Made by a program: the position numbers and the translations under genes. Source: Malachius bipustulatus (lineage: Eukaryota; Arthropoda; Insecta; Coleoptera; Melyridae). Taken from it: DNA of 64,000 bases. The stretch covers positions 68,134,186 through 68,198,185 of the forward strand of contig OU342630.1 in assembly GCA_910589415.1 (NCBI GenBank). The letters run 5' to 3'. Of the stretch, positions 40,035-53,021 are shown in pieces. Numbering within the stretch: position 1 is the first letter of the stretch; each line of letters opens with the position of its first letter. The notes under the pieces are model-generated. The model was not told the DNA's origin. It made no database searches and saw nothing but the letters and a program-made list of their open reading frames with translations.

Positions 40035-40463
40035 TATACAGGGTTACTGGTAACAGGAAACACTCCTGCAAGAGGTTAGCAGTAAATTAACCCTAACATG
40101 CATTAAAAAAAATAAAAAAACTCAATAAATTTTGAGATATTTTTTTTAGAGTATTAAATTTTTTTTTTACTTTTTAATTTTTCGTTTTTCTTGGAAATTT
40201 TCACACGATCGAAATACTTCCGTATATTTTTTTCATTCTAAACCAAACCAAACCATAGTGTTGGACAAATAATCCAGCAGAAAAAATACAAAAAGTTAAA
40301 GTACATTTTTTGAAAATTACATTTGAAGACGTTTTAAAACTATTTTTTAAGAAAAATTGAAAATCGGAACTATCTCAAAATTTATTGAGTTTTGTATAGT
40401 GCATGTTGGGGTCAATAACTTACTCACCAAAGAAATGTATCCAGTTTACTAATAACCCTGTAT
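40035..40463. mobile_element. Foldback element of about 430 bp
   Basis: TATACAGGGTTACTGGTAAC at the left and AATAACCCTGTATA at the right are inverted, and AACTCAATAAATTTTGAGAT is mirrored by ATCTCAAAATTTATTGAGTT further in. The interior is A/T homopolymer. Same end style as 36541-37641. Confidence 0.7.
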
Positions 40464-41563
40464 AATTTAATAATAACAGTATAAAATGTATTCATTAAAA
40501 TACATATACAGTGAATTTCTTGTAAGTGTTGCCACAGGGAATTGCATGTTAAAACTTACATCGCATGACTCCATGTTAACTTATGTTTTGTAGCAGCTTA
40601 GGAGTCGTTTTCAATTTTCAATAAATAATACTCCTCGACCTCATCTACTTCAGAATACAACCCGTCAGAAAAACCGTCCATTGTCTTAATCCAAACTTAA
40701 TTAAAGAGGGTCTTGACTATTTCGTGGCTCACCATAGGGATATCGGAAAGACTGAAAGAGTAAAAGATAATATGTAAAATGCAAAATAAATAATATTTCA
40801 TTTACACTAGGACGATATTCCGATCATACATTTGACTTCCACCAATCAAAACGCGTCATAATAACAAAACCTAGTTGGGATATAAATAAACGCGCTGCAC
40901 TTGATCTGGCAACGTGGATTCTCGATCTTCGACTCTCGTGTTGCGCAGCTGAACAGTTTTTAACTGAACTCTGAACTGCATTTGTATTTAAAAAAAAAAG
41001 GAGAACAGAACAGAAACAACAAAACAAATAGAATAGAATAGAATAGGATAGGAATAGAAATAGATGAAAAAGTGAGGAGATAAACTGAAAAAAATAGAAA
41101 TGAAATACGAAAGTACGAAAGTGCAAAGTGGGAAAGTGGCTTGCTTGTTGCTTGTTGCTTGAATCTTGACTGGGATTGGGATTTGGGATTAGGAAAGTTA
41201 TTCGGTTATTGTTGTAAACTAAACAAGCTCAGCGTACTAGAATTCCGTATTTATTACATTAATTTAGGTCGAGTAACTAATTTTGTGCGTATGAACATCT
41301 ACAATTGATTGAAAACTTATTTTTATTATTCCACGTGTTATAAACGTTTTCTTTAGCAGTGTTTTATGATTTGTGTTTTGTATCAACATTTCCATCAGGT
41401 TACAGTGCCGCCCTTGTTATTGGTTTTGTACCCAAATAATTCAATTAGTTTAGATTGACAATAATGTAACAGTTAACACACGTGCTTGTTTACTTGGTGA
41501 TTTTTTTTTTGGGTACATTTTTGGTAAAGTACTCTGGTTTTGTTGTGTATTCTATCTGGAAAA

Positions 41564-44500
41564 ATGGTAAGTCATAGCAATAGCAATACTGGCAATCCGC
41601 TACTGAAGTAATAACAATTAAGTATTATTCTTTCTTATGTTTAATTTAATTCACTCACTTCACTACTCACAGAGAATAAGGTTTATAAGATGACACAACA
41701 AAATAATATGAAGCATTATCCGAGAATTTTTGAATCGATTCTTTTATAGAATTTAAGATGTGATTCGCCCTAAATTCTTTGAAAATGGAATGGGAATTGA
41801 GTGTAAAAGTAAAGTTATTGACATTTTTCAGGATGATCAAGAGACAACTGTGAAAAACGAGATTTGCAGCCTGTTGGTCTCAACACCGCTGAGCTGTACT
41901 ATAAAACAGCTCTGTTATGACTACCGCAGTCAAATTGGCCATGAAATTCCTTACCTCAAGCTGGGATATAATTCTGTTGAACATTTCTTGAGGAGCATTC
42001 CTGATAAAGTGTTGGTAAGAAATTTTCAGAGTAGATTTTTTCTGTCATTATTCAGATCAGCAACTGGTTGCACTTATACTGTACCGGTACCAGTGAAAGT
42101 TGCTGCAAATAGGTAAAGCTGGCTACTCACTAGTCTCACTACTTTGGCAAGTGAATTATTTGGCGAGTACTTGTGCGAGTAAAATTTAAATCGTATACAT
42201 TTACATCCGCGTGACAGAGCAGGTGGCAAGTACCGCGTAATGAGTAACCGGCTTAATAAGCGAGTTACGGCCTATTCAAGATTACTTATTCATAAATTAC
42301 AAGGTTCTGGTTCTGTCTGTATAACAGAGTTAAATGTGTGAAATGTGTAGGTACTATTGTGAACGACTGCACTAGTGTTATAGGAATACTAAACTAGAAT
42401 TTTATTTAGAAATAGAAAGCAATCCAAGGTCATATTAACTTGTGCTGTCTGATTGAATATAATTTCAGTAAAACCCTATATCATAATAATACATTTGACA
42501 GCACAGTGTTAGGATTCTAGGTTATGAGTGTTTTTGATAATGTCCCATTTTTAGAATAAAGCACCAAACGCACCTACTTAAAAATCAGGAAACTAAATCT
42601 CTTACCAAAGTATTATATTTTTTCTATACGCAAGTATTCCTTGATCACTCCCAATAATGTTTCAAATTTCCTGTCACATCTGTTTCTAGCGCAGCCTCTC
42701 ATTTGTAGTATTTTGTAAACGATACAGTAGAATCGCACTAATCCGACCCCTTACTAATCCGAATATCCTCGTAGTTCTAACAGTCATCCAAAAATATGCT
42801 TAAAATCCATACATATTGATAAAAATTAATAAAATTGTCTGAATGAGATATGTAATGCAAATAATGTTTTAACACGCTGAACGAAATGTAAAGACTTGTG
42901 GGTGACTTTCTGAGGTTATTACTATCATTGTTAGAAGAAAAAAATACTCCATCCTTGGTTCGTGAGTTTACGCGGAGTTTACTGGTGAAAATGGAACGAG
43001 GGAACAATTTTTTCTCTGGGGGAATTCCCCACCCGCCTGAATTCCAGATGGTGACTATTTCATACCCACAGCAGGGTTCCGCCGGCTCTGTTATAGTGTA
43101 AACTTGATAACTTCAACTTCCATAGATCAAATAGATCGAAAGCAACTTATAAATGATACACTTCATTTATTTAATTCAAGATTATACCAGACTAAATCAG
43201 CTGATTTTTCATGGCCTATCGTGGTCCAGATAAAGTTAAAATAGACTGTAGAAACCTGAGATTTTTTATCAAATAACAATCATTTATAAATATTTGAAAA
43301 TTTCGATTTAGATACTTTTCTGTTGTAGTGACCAGCAATTTTGTAAGTCTTCTGAGTCAAGACTTGGATTTAATTTTCATTTTTAACTTTATTATTTAAT
43401 ATTAATTACGTTAAAAGTAACTACGCTTTAGCTTTTATTTTATGAATATTATTTCTCTTTAACCGCATGTTTCACACAACGACATTGACATTGTTTTAGG
43501 TGTCGGGAACTGGACCTCAAGCTCAACTTAAGCTTGTGCTTAGTGAGAAGTCTGCTCATGTGAACGCCATGGTGCTGAAGCAAAAAGTTAACACTAAGCA
43601 GAAAAGGTAAGTAATTTACTACCGATGGATGAAATTAATTTATAATAATACAAAATTAAATACATATAGACCCAAAAAGTAAAAAAAAATTAACTTACAA
43701 TAATACTTTCCCTACTTTTTGATTTGTATATCTTTGAAATTAAAATTTACCCCCACTATCAAATAGTCGGGATATACTAACATGTAATAACTTTCTTAAT
43801 TATGCATAAATTCAGTCAGAATTGACGTAATTTTTTTTTGTGCAGTTGTATGAACAGAAGAAGAGCCCTTCCTCATTCGTACTATAACAATTTCCAAGGA
43901 CAAAGAAGTCCTTCGCAAAGGATAGTATATCCAAATCATGTACGCTCTTCAAATATCTCACAGCCTACTCAAAACTACGGAATGCCATCATGCAGCCAAA
44001 AAAATTATGAACAGTTTTCAAATACTTCGGTGCCTACACATACAAATTATAAAAATCCATCGTCCTACAGCCAAGTAACAACTCCAGTTTCTGATTTCAA
44101 TAATCATCAGCCAGTAAAATCTCCACAAAACAATTATAACTATCCCCCAAAGAGTTTACCTCCTCAGAGGAATACGAATGCACCCCAGGTTACAGATAGA
44201 CTTCAGGAAGAAATTTTGAGGCATGATTCTTACGGATACGACAATGTTGCTGCAAGTCACACTAACGATGGTTTCAAGCCTAACCAAAGGAATGACATTC
44301 CTTTTAAATGTGATAGTAATCAAGCTAATCAAGATGACACTACGAAAACCTCTCCATCTGGGGTTCAGTGTGCACAAGAAGTTGTGACACCCACACAGCG
44401 AAAACTTGAATTGAAGGATTTCAAGAAAAAGTTGACCATCGGTGATGCCTTTGAACAAAATGTCAGTCTGGTTCCTAATACGGTTCCTCCGAAGAACAGG

Positions 44501-47500
44501 ATAACAATTAATCTCAATCTAGATAAGAAAAGCACTTGTGAGAGTGAGGCTAGTCAAATAGACATTCCTAAATCGGTTCAGGATAATCTCAGGAAATTGA
44601 TTTCATCGCATCCTGAAGGAATATGGTGTGCCCAATTACCAGAGCTTTACATGTAAGTTTTTTGTATTCTAGGTAGGGAGATGTGAAAAGTTTTAATTTG
44701 TAAAAATTCCAGGAAAAACTTCAGGAGGAATTTAAATTATAATGAATACGGCTATAGGTCTTTGATTAGTTTGTGTATGGACTTACCGGAACTGTTTCAT
44801 TACGTTCGACCTTCTAACGGAGATTTCAAGCTGTATGACAGGAGTAAGCCTTTACCTGAAGAAGCTGAGAGAACGTTTACGGTGGCCAGTTACAGTGTCA
44901 CGTCCGCACTTGAAGCACCTTTACCTAATCTAGGCGTAAGTGTTTTATAAAGTTGTGTTTTTGTTATTATTAGTCATTTTTTGGGTGAAAACAAGGTGTC
45001 AACTGATTTTTTGAATATTCTATTATTTAATATAATGATCTTGTTTATGCAAGATTCAGATCACCTAGACTTGTTGTTGCTTGAGGGGCTAACTTGTTTG
45101 GTGGTTATGAAAAATAACACTTTATATTTATCTCTGCAACATTTAGTTGACCGGAGATGAAAGCAACACACTTGGCTCACACACCTTCAGCTCCAAAAGC
45201 ACCACCAGTACCCGACTCCTCTCAGGAAACTCGCGTTAGCAGAATCAAAACCAACCAACTTCGTGGTGGTCCTTATTTGTACTCTCCTCGTCATTTCATC
45301 TCACTCCTTACATCTACCTAATACAAAATATACCAAACATCTGTCTCTGATCACATCCACTACTCTCCGCTATCCAGTTTCTAGCTTTCTTCTTCTAGCT
45401 TTCCTTCTGATCTTACTTTCCTAGCATTCAGAAAGAACGTATACTCTACTGTTCACTTACTACTAGCTTTCTGTCTATAATTCTCCACCTTAGCTGTCTG
45501 TCATGTCATCCCAAACTATACTGACTATGCACTACAAGAAGTATCAATCTCTTATATACCCTGACAGGTGACGACAGTTACGTTCTAGACGAATGTTCCC
45601 TTACGGTCACATATGTCAAATTTCTGGAAACAGTCCAACTGACACAATTGTCATGTCAACTGTCTAGAACAACCGAAGCACATTTAGGAAATACAGAATG
45701 TTCCATATTTATAGATTCTAACAGAGCAGAATTTACAGGAATTAAGAAGAAGAATAGATGTAACAGATATCCAGATCTATATCCAGGAATCTATAACAGA
45801 TGTCCATAATAATAATAATAATAATAATATTAAAAGATGCAACAATAGTCAGTGACGCATGTAGAAAATGCCAACAATTTCCAGAGACAATAGATCACAT
45901 CACCTCTGGTTGCAAGCTCCTTGCAGGAACTGCATACATATACTGATAGACACAAGACAGTAGCAAAAATAATACACCAAGCCATTGGACTCCACTACAA
46001 ACTTCATGCAGACTCTCAACCCTACTACAAATACACACCGCAAACAATACTGGAAAATCAGGATGACAAATTATATTGGGACGTCACCATCCAAACTGAT
46101 GAAACAATCATGCACAAAAGCACAATAGGCCAGATATCACGCTTGTAAATAAAAAAGAAGATGTAACATTCATCATTGACATCGCAGTTCCATCAGACTC
46201 CACCATAACAAATAAATACGCAGAAAAGAAATCTAAATATCAACCATTAGCCATAGAAGTTGAAAGGATATGGAAACAGAAGTCGGTTTACATCTTACCC
46301 TTTATAATATCAGTAACTGGAATCACGCCGTACACATTCACACAACATCTCACACAACTCCAGCTGCCACATTACATACACAGGCGCAAAAAGAACGATA
46401 CTTCAAACATGCAACATCACTCGAAACTTCTTAAATCAAAGATAATGAAATCTGTGTAGACTTGGCCTGAGCCCGTCTGCATGGATAATCTCACCAGCTA
46501 TGATGCTGAGAATGCTGTGAATGAATCTAATAATAATAATAATAGTCTTTATTGAGACAGAATTACATCTTTATCATCCATAATCTATTAACATAATGAC
46601 ATACTGAGAGAATACGAAGACGCATCTAGTCTCAATCTCAGGGCGAAGTTCAGCATGCTATGACATAATCAGCGGACACTGCTCTTCCACTTAAACCCTG
46701 GTTATATACACTATAATCACGTTACAGCGCACCGTTAGCATGTTTGTTAAGCAAAAGAGAAAGAAGCAAAGAAAAAGAAAAGATAGAAATAAGGAAGAAA
46801 TTATAAAGGAAGAATAAAAGTAGAAGAAAAAAAAAGAAAGAAGAGAGAAAAAAACAAGAGAAAAACAGTCAGCCAAGTCACTCATTGGACCCGAAACAAA
46901 AATCAAAAACCCTCCTCTTAAACCTGTTGATGTTCGCTATTGTTTTAAATTCGTCTGGTAGGTCACCCAACCATAAGACACCCAACTTCTGTGTTTACAT
47001 TCATTGTGAAATAATTATTAACAATTTTATTCAATTATTGTATGCCATAGTAATATAGTAGTAAATAGAGAGTAATTGTAAACTTTAAGAGAGAAACATG
47101 AAATACTTGCAATATAATCAAGGGAAAATATCTAAAGAGTACATTTTGGGGTAGGAAGTCCATTCTTGTTGTATGGAGCTTGAATTTCCCAAGGAATTTC
47201 CAAAATTAAAAAAAAAAATAGAATTATCCAGACGTGGTTTGGCATAGCTTGCAATATGTGTAACTAGAAACCCAAAGAGGAAATTCCACAGGTGGTAACT
47301 GTTTTTTTTTTTTAATTGTAGATGGCAAAATTTAGTTGGATAATATCTCCCTGGGTAATATTTTGAGGTTAACTCAGTTCAATTCATACATTTTTCAATT
47401 AAAAGGAATATTCTGCCAACTGCTAGTCGTATTTTCGTTTTATTAGCAGTCGATTAATTATTAAAAATTTTACATTTCAGTGTCCTTCTTTTGTCGACTA

Positions 47501-48524
47501 TCTGCCACGCGATATTGTCGTTGATGAGGTAATCCCACGACAGTTCATCCCCGAAGGAGCAAAGCAAGGAGTTTTTTTAAACATAGCCGTAGCGGAAATA
47601 TTCGATTTATCCAAATTTTGGATATACCTTCGGGGTAATGGACTTGACGAATTAATGGATGAGCTACAGTGAGTTGACTTTACATTAATTTTATGCCGGT
47701 GCATGTTTTAAGTTCTGCTTCACTTTTTCAGGCTTTTTTATGGCAAAGACGACCAATATTTAATACCTGACTTATTGATAAAACAAGGACTTTATTGCGT
47801 TTGTAAATTTTTTTCTGAGTACCATAGAGCTGTGATATTGAAGGTTTTCGAGAACGGACATGAAATCAAGGTCTGGCAGAAGCAGTGTGTCTCATTCTTT
47901 ATAACATTTTGATATTCTCCCTTCGATTGCAGGTGTTATTTGTTGATTACGGAACCGTGACCAAGGTATCGAGAGATGGAATTTATTTTCTCAAGAAGCA
48001 GTTTGCCAAGTTACCGTTTCAATCTATAAGAGCCAGGCTGGCCAATATTTATCCGGTACATGCCAATACTACTTGGAGTATCAGAGACACCGAGTTATTC
48101 CACATCTTAATAAGCAGGAAAACGCTCGAAGCCCAGATCAATAAAATTCTACCTGAGGTAGCTTTTTTCTTTTCTTCCTGTTTATATTGTAGCTTCATAA
48201 TAGCAGTTTCAACTTTTCTTTGCTGCAACATGCTTGATTATCTCGATGATTCATGTTGTAATTTGGTTTCAGCAAGTACTGGACCTGTACCTGTATGACT
48301 GTGGTAACCGACAATGTATCAATGATTTGCTAGTTAAGGAGGGAGTTGCCTTATACACGACTCAGGTAAATATAGAGCTAATTCCTGAACTAAGAATCGA
48401 TAGACGACCTCCGTCTTCTCTTAGTGACAGCAGCGGATCGAACAAGTCTGCTAAAAACAAACAGTCATTTTTACTGGAGAAAATGAAAGAGTATAAGAGG
48501 TCAAAAATGAAGGAGGGAGGTTAA
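41564..48524 (+). CDS. LOTUS and Tudor domain protein, TDRD5/Tejas-like
   Basis: Nine exons: 41564-41566 (the ATG alone), 41832-42014, 43500-43606, 43846-44652, 44713-44935, 47481-47668, 47732-47870, 47933-48157, 48273-48524, giving 708 residues with all phases consistent. Residues 2-75 are a LOTUS/OST-HTH domain (KNEICSLLVSTPLSCTIKQL, YLKLGYNSVEHFLRSIPD). Residues 110-330 are a disordered Asn/Gln/Ser-rich linker. A second LOTUS lies at about 345-420 (LRKLISSHPEGIWCAQLPEL, YGYRSLISLCMDLPELF). An extended Tudor domain follows with VLFVDYGTVTKVS at about 551. LOTUS domains bind Vasa helicase or G-quadruplex RNA, and Tudor domains bind methylarginine in Piwi proteins, so a germ-granule piRNA role is likely. 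TDRD7/Tapas is the main alternative but has more Tudor domains. The end at 48524 may be one of two forms (see 54283-56115). Confidence 0.85.
45823..46440 (+). pseudogene. Decayed 3' coding part of a non-LTR retrotransposon
   Basis: The plus strand encodes, with at least two frame breaks, CRKCQQFPETIDHITSGCKL, HQAIGLHYKL, KLYWDVTIQTDETI and, in another frame, NKKEDVTFIIDIAVPSDS followed by KYQPLAIEVERIWKQKSVYI and ISVTGITPYTFTQ. A Cys-rich knuckle followed by an IDIAVP nuclease-like block is what I associate with the C-terminal domain of R2/NeSL-type elements. I did not align it. It has no poly(A) signal or intact frame. Confidence 0.6.
46530..46985 (-). pseudogene. 5'-truncated LINE, 3' end only
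   Basis: On the minus strand a frame reads WLGDLPDEFKTIANINRFKR and ends in a stop at about 46886, the standard last segment of a LINE reverse transcriptase. It is followed by a 3' UTR (pyrimidine-rich on this strand) and an ATT microsatellite tail at about 46530-46547. The tail style matches the LINE at 23207-27470, but the coding ends differ, so it is a related family rather than the same one. Confidence 0.65.
48366..48524 (+). other. Possible retained-intron tail of the TDRD gene
   Basis: An ACTCAG|GTAAAT splice donor at 48365/48366 lies in frame inside the last exon. If it is unused, 52 further residues follow to the stop at 48524: a Ser/Asn-rich stretch, then a Lys-rich helix. If it is used, the phase-0 junction fits the acceptor at 54283. 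AATAAA at 48776 would serve the read-through form. Confidence 0.5.
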
Positions 48525-50055
48525 AACATTTAAAATTTATTTTTTCTACATATTCAAATTATACCTTTCATGTTTCTTTACTATGGTGGCGTTTGTGTTG
48601 TTGCAGAGTTGTAGTTTAATCAGACAAATGGTTCAGTTTGGGCATTGCTTGTCTGACATTTATTAAACAGTTATATTTTAGTGTACAATTTTAGATAAAA
48701 AATTGTATTAAGAGGTATTCCAGAAAGTATATAAACTTCAAACAATGATTATTCTTTTCATAACAAAATATATTGAATAAAATTGTTGAAAAAAATTAGT
48801 GTTATGTATCTTCATAAAGCTGAATTCTCTTTCAAAACTCATTTCAGCAAAATTTTAAGGAGTGGATCAATATAACTAAAATTCAATACAAAACCAGCTC
48901 ATTTACAAAACGAGTTGCTTCAACCAATTAATCATTAAATTATTTTGACATTTTACTGAGATAACGTTTTTTAAATTCGTCTTGTGTTTTTTGAATCGAT
49001 AAATTGTTCAATCTGTAAATTCAAGTAAAACGAGTAGAGGAAACCAAACATGAAAAAAAAGACTCCACAAGATAAAACTTCACAAAAAAAATTAACATGC
49101 GCAAAAAAATGGAATAAGTAGACATTGTTAGTGTACCTTGACATGGAATGAATTACCGAAGAGGTAAACTTCAACAACTCAAAAACTGATTTTCTTATTG
49201 CTTTTGTAAGGGAATACAAAAATGTTAATAACAGTAATTTGACGTCGATATTAGCTTTAAAAATGGTACCTGAAATTGCCCGTTAACTTAATGAACCTTT
49301 ATAATACTGGCTGTTAGTCTCACAATATAATGAACAGTGTGGGGACTATATGATAATATTTTTTTTCCCATTTCTAACATTTGAAATTATGTACCTATTC
49401 CTCATTGTCATTACCATTAAAAATGTCAATTTTACCCTTTGATTTAAGTTTTTTTCGACTATTATTGTTCATGAAAACAAGGACAAAACGAACCGTTTAT
49501 CCCATTTTACTTTTGGCTGTGATAGATTCAAGATGCTTGTTGAATTAACCAGTGATTATTCTAGTATTTTTGAAATGATAAAACTGTAGAAATACACTTT
49601 TTCCTTCATGAATGGTTGGTATTATCAACAGTTTAAGAAGCCTGTTTTTAAATTAACTGTCATTATACTTTGATTATCGCAAATTTCAAACTATATTTCA
49701 AAATTTTCATAACATGAAAATTTTCAAAATTGTTGGTAAAACTTACCATCTCAAAATATTGTTTGTAAATAAATAAAATAGTGAGTTGTTGTATTTGATA
49801 GTGCTCAATTTGTTATTAAATGTGAATTAAGTAGATCAAAATTATTAAATTTATAATGCAGAGTGTTCAATGTAAAAGATATGAGTTTGTTTCCTTTTAA
49901 TTTAATCAATTAAAAAACATGGTCGTATTTATTTAATTGAAATGCAGGGTGGGCCAGCTCATTCGAGTCGGTCTCTGTGGGCTAAACACTGGATTAAAAA
50001 AATACAAATTCAAATTAAAGGGTTACAATGCCTGTAATTTAAAATTATTTTAGGC
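48525..50055. other. TDRD 3' flank or long intron, no gene seen
   Basis: AT-rich sequence after the TDRD stop with a likely poly(A) signal at 48776. The minus frame at 49219-48971 is Phe/Lys-rich low complexity and lacks any recognisable motif. No terminal repeats found. Confidence 0.45.
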
Positions 50056-51092
50056 TATACAGAGTGTTCCATATAAGAGTGACATATCAAAGTACGTTTT
50101 TTTTAATGGGATGCTCTCATGTTATTGCATTTTTATAACTGAAATTCATAATCTTCAAAGTTCATGACAGTGTACAACGGAAACAGCTCAAAATGGAGGA
50201 AATTTTTTTTTATCATCATGTATAAACATTTCATCTACATCTTTGAATTGTACATCAAGAGCCGTTTTTATTGTACCGGGTGTCCCAACACTAGTGTCCA
50301 CCCCCTAAATAGGACCTAATTTTAAAGATAAAAAATTGAAACTTTGAGGATTTGTGTACTTGATATAGGACCACGGAATGGCATAATCAGTTTCATTAAA
50401 AAAAAATTTAGTTCGGGCTCCAGCGATAAAAAACTGTAAGACGGTGGTAAATTGTTGAAAAAAAAAATTGATTTTTTTTCAATTCATACGTAGAAATCGA
50501 TTAATAAAATCAATATCGCTTGAAAGAAATGTGAAAAACTAATTATAAGGCTTTAATTAAATAAAATATAATTATATAGCAATGACAGGTAGACAATATA
50601 ATCTGAACAATATAATCAATATAATCTGAAAACGGTAGGTGCAATAAGTTTTATGACAAAGTAAATAAGGCCCAAATAAATAGAAGGACGGCTCTTGCTG
50701 GGCTAGCCGGCACAATGAACCTGCACTGGACAGTGTCGTAGTATGGACTCATGAAAAAGGTGATTATTAAAAATATATTAAAAATGTTTTTTAATGAAAC
50801 TAATTATGCCATTCCATGGTCCTATATCAAGTACACAAATCCTCAAAGTTTCAATTTTTTATCTTTAAAATTAAGCTCGATTTAGGGGGTGGACACTAGT
50901 GTTGGGACACCCAGTACATTGCTTTGAACTTGGAAAATTGTGATTTTCACTTGTTTATTACTCCTAAACTTATTAATTTAAACTGGAATAATTGTAAAAA
51001 CAATTCTTATTTTTTCTACTCAGACAATCTGAAAATGCATAAACATAAGAACGTTCCATTAAAAAAAAGTAACTTTGATGTCTCACTGTATA
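50056..51092. mobile_element. Outer foldback element with another nested inside
   Basis: TATACAGAGTG..GAGTGACATATCAAAG..ACGTTTTTTTTAATGG at the left is mirrored by CCATTAAAAAAAAGTAACTT..GATGTCTCACTGTATA at the right. The middle (50272-50916) is a separate inverted-repeat element. No coding sequence seen. Confidence 0.65.
50272..50916. mobile_element. Inverted-repeat element with GGGTGTCCC ends
   Basis: CGGGTGTCCCAACACTAGTG, CACCCCCTAAAT and AGTTTCATTAAAAAA at the left recur inverted at the right, with arms of about 135 bp. TAC lies outside both ends and may be a target duplication, though the border is ambiguous. The interior has no transposase. Confidence 0.75.
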
Positions 51093-51777
51093 CAGCATGT
51101 CCCCGTTTATAGTAGAGTAATTTCAGCATTCGATAAAAAGTCATTTTAAGGAAGAAAGTTTTATACAACATGCATCGCAAAGTTCTTAGTTCTCGAGATA
51201 CAGGGTGTTGAGTTTTCTGAAAGTAAATTAATTATTTTGAATATCTCAAAATTGGCTCAATTGAATTTCTCAATGGAGTTTTGAAGATATTCCGCAATGT
51301 AAGAAGCCATGCAAGTTTTTTGTGATGCAAAACATTTCAGTAACGACCACAAAAATGATTATATAAAAAATCATTATGAATAATTTTTAAGATAGGTACT
51401 TTACCCTGTACGGTTGTGTATATTGTGAAGTATCTTGGAAACAGTGTGTTCTTGCAACAAAAACATAAGATGACTTTTCTCCTCTGAATAAAATGGGCCA
51501 TCTACCAAAAATATGAAATTCGCATTAAAGTCAGTGGTGTAGAAATTATTCAATAAAAAGGTAACAACATACCCAGATCTCCGCCACTGGAATGAAGAAT
51601 TTTCCATTGGGAGCATCAAATCCTATACTTAAATTAACGCAACTATGAAAAATTTTGAGAAAATTCAATGAGCAAATTTAGGATTTTTTTATGCATGTTG
51701 TATAAAACATTCTTCCTTAAAATTACCTTTTCAATCGAATGCTGAAGTTACACTACTATAAACTGGGACACCCTGTG
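51093..51777. mobile_element. Inverted-repeat element with CAGGGTGTCCC-type ends
   Basis: GCATGTCCCCGTTTATAGTA..TTCAGCATTCGATAAAAAGT..TTTTATACAACATGCAT on the left is mirrored at 51690-51777 (ATGCATGTTGTATAAAACAT..AATCGAATGCTGAAGTTACA..TATAAACTGGGACACCCTG). Arms of about 90 bp. The minus frame at 51619-51401 is probably chance. It is directly adjacent to the preceding element. Confidence 0.75.
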
Positions 51778-53021
51778 TAATTATGGGGCATTGTACCTTG
51801 TATTTGAATTTGTAAAAAAAATATTTGAAAAAATCCATCCTTTGAAATCAAGGTGTTAGGGTAAAATTTTTCTAGGTACTTAACTCGCTTATATTGTTTG
51901 AGGCTTATTTAACTTACAGGTAAATCTTGTTTTTTAGTGTAGAATTTGGTAGTGTAATTTTGCAAACTAGATGTTCTTTTAAAATAGGTATGATTCAGTA
52001 TGGAAAAATATTAATTAAAAAAAACTAGTTTTCTGTTTCCAATAAGGCAACCTTCTTACGATGCATTATTGAACTTTGAACACTTTGTAGAATAATTGAG
52101 ATTTATCATAATTTATTTAATTTTTTTAAAGTTGTAGAACTTTAATCAGTTTTTTTGACTTTGTACATAATGTATTTTCTGTTTCTAAATCAAATAAAGC
52201 ACTAATTAATACACGGCTTTCTTATTTTAACATTTTATCCCTTTTGATTGCAAATATTCCCTTTAATATGAGGTCTTTAAATGTTTGTAATGAAAAAAAA
52301 TCATTTGAAAAATGTAGCATAGGTATTGATCTGAGATTGGAGAATCCGTAAGTTACTCTATAAAAAAACTTTTTTTGTGTGCAGCCTACAGATAAGTTGA
52401 GACTCTCTACCATCAGATTCGATAGAATGAACTTGCGCGGTTTCACTAAATGCATTGACAAGCAGCAAAAGCGGTCACACTCACCTGCCCTGCAACACCC
52501 CTAACTGCCTGTGTCATAAATCAAAGGATACACTACTGTTTATGATTATGTGAAAGAGTACCTGTGTGACACATGATTTTATTTAATAATAAATGTAGAT
52601 ATAATAAATTAATAAATTTTATCTTAAAATAAATAAAAAATATACAGTATACATTTTGTTTACACATTTTGTATACATTGAGGAATCACATGCAAAATTA
52701 ATGCAATTTTTTTAATAATTAGCTCCCCTGATTATTTTAAAAGGAAATGTTACTTGAATTGATTAGCCTTATTGACTTCAACAATTATTATTGAAAGTCA
52801 AAATATGTTAATCTGAGAAAAAATCGACTGCTATGAAGATTAAGTCATAAGTCATTTAACAGCGTGAAAAATTTGTTGTTAAAAAAAAAATCAACAGGTG
52901 AAAACTTGAAGACTTGAAATTTAACTATAGCAACAGAAGCAGCTTTCCATTCTTAAAAAATGACACATTTAGTATTTCCTGCTAAAATATTTATAGGCTA
53001 TTGTTCTTCAAATGGCTATTA
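51778..53021. other. No gene seen; contains a dispersed repeat
   Basis: AT-rich spacer within the possible long TDRD intron. 52503-52592 repeats the segment at 2088-2172. The minus frame at 52461-52222 has no recognisable domain. No other structure noted. Confidence 0.45.

Larger units (their letters stand above)
44936..47480. other. TDRD intron 5, filled with retroelement debris
   Basis: This 2.5-kb intron holds a repeat related to 32090-32500 (about 45300-45700), an AAT microsatellite at 45808-45830, a decayed non-LTR retrotransposon tail (45823-46440), a second, antisense LINE 3' end (46530-46985) and purine-rich low-complexity sequence at 46745-46870. No host exon was recognised. Confidence 0.6.

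Noticed and set aside
41760..42116. 118-codon frame starting before the first LOTUS domain
   Set aside because: It begins in intron sequence and runs past a good donor at 42014. The spliced model from the ATG at 41564 gives a cleaner LOTUS domain.
42720..43110. CAGTAGAATCGCACTAATCCGAC, resembling a pogo/Tigger end, and the 67-codon frame at 42898
   Set aside because: No matching inverted end was found nearby and the frame has no homology I recognise, so no element or gene is called.
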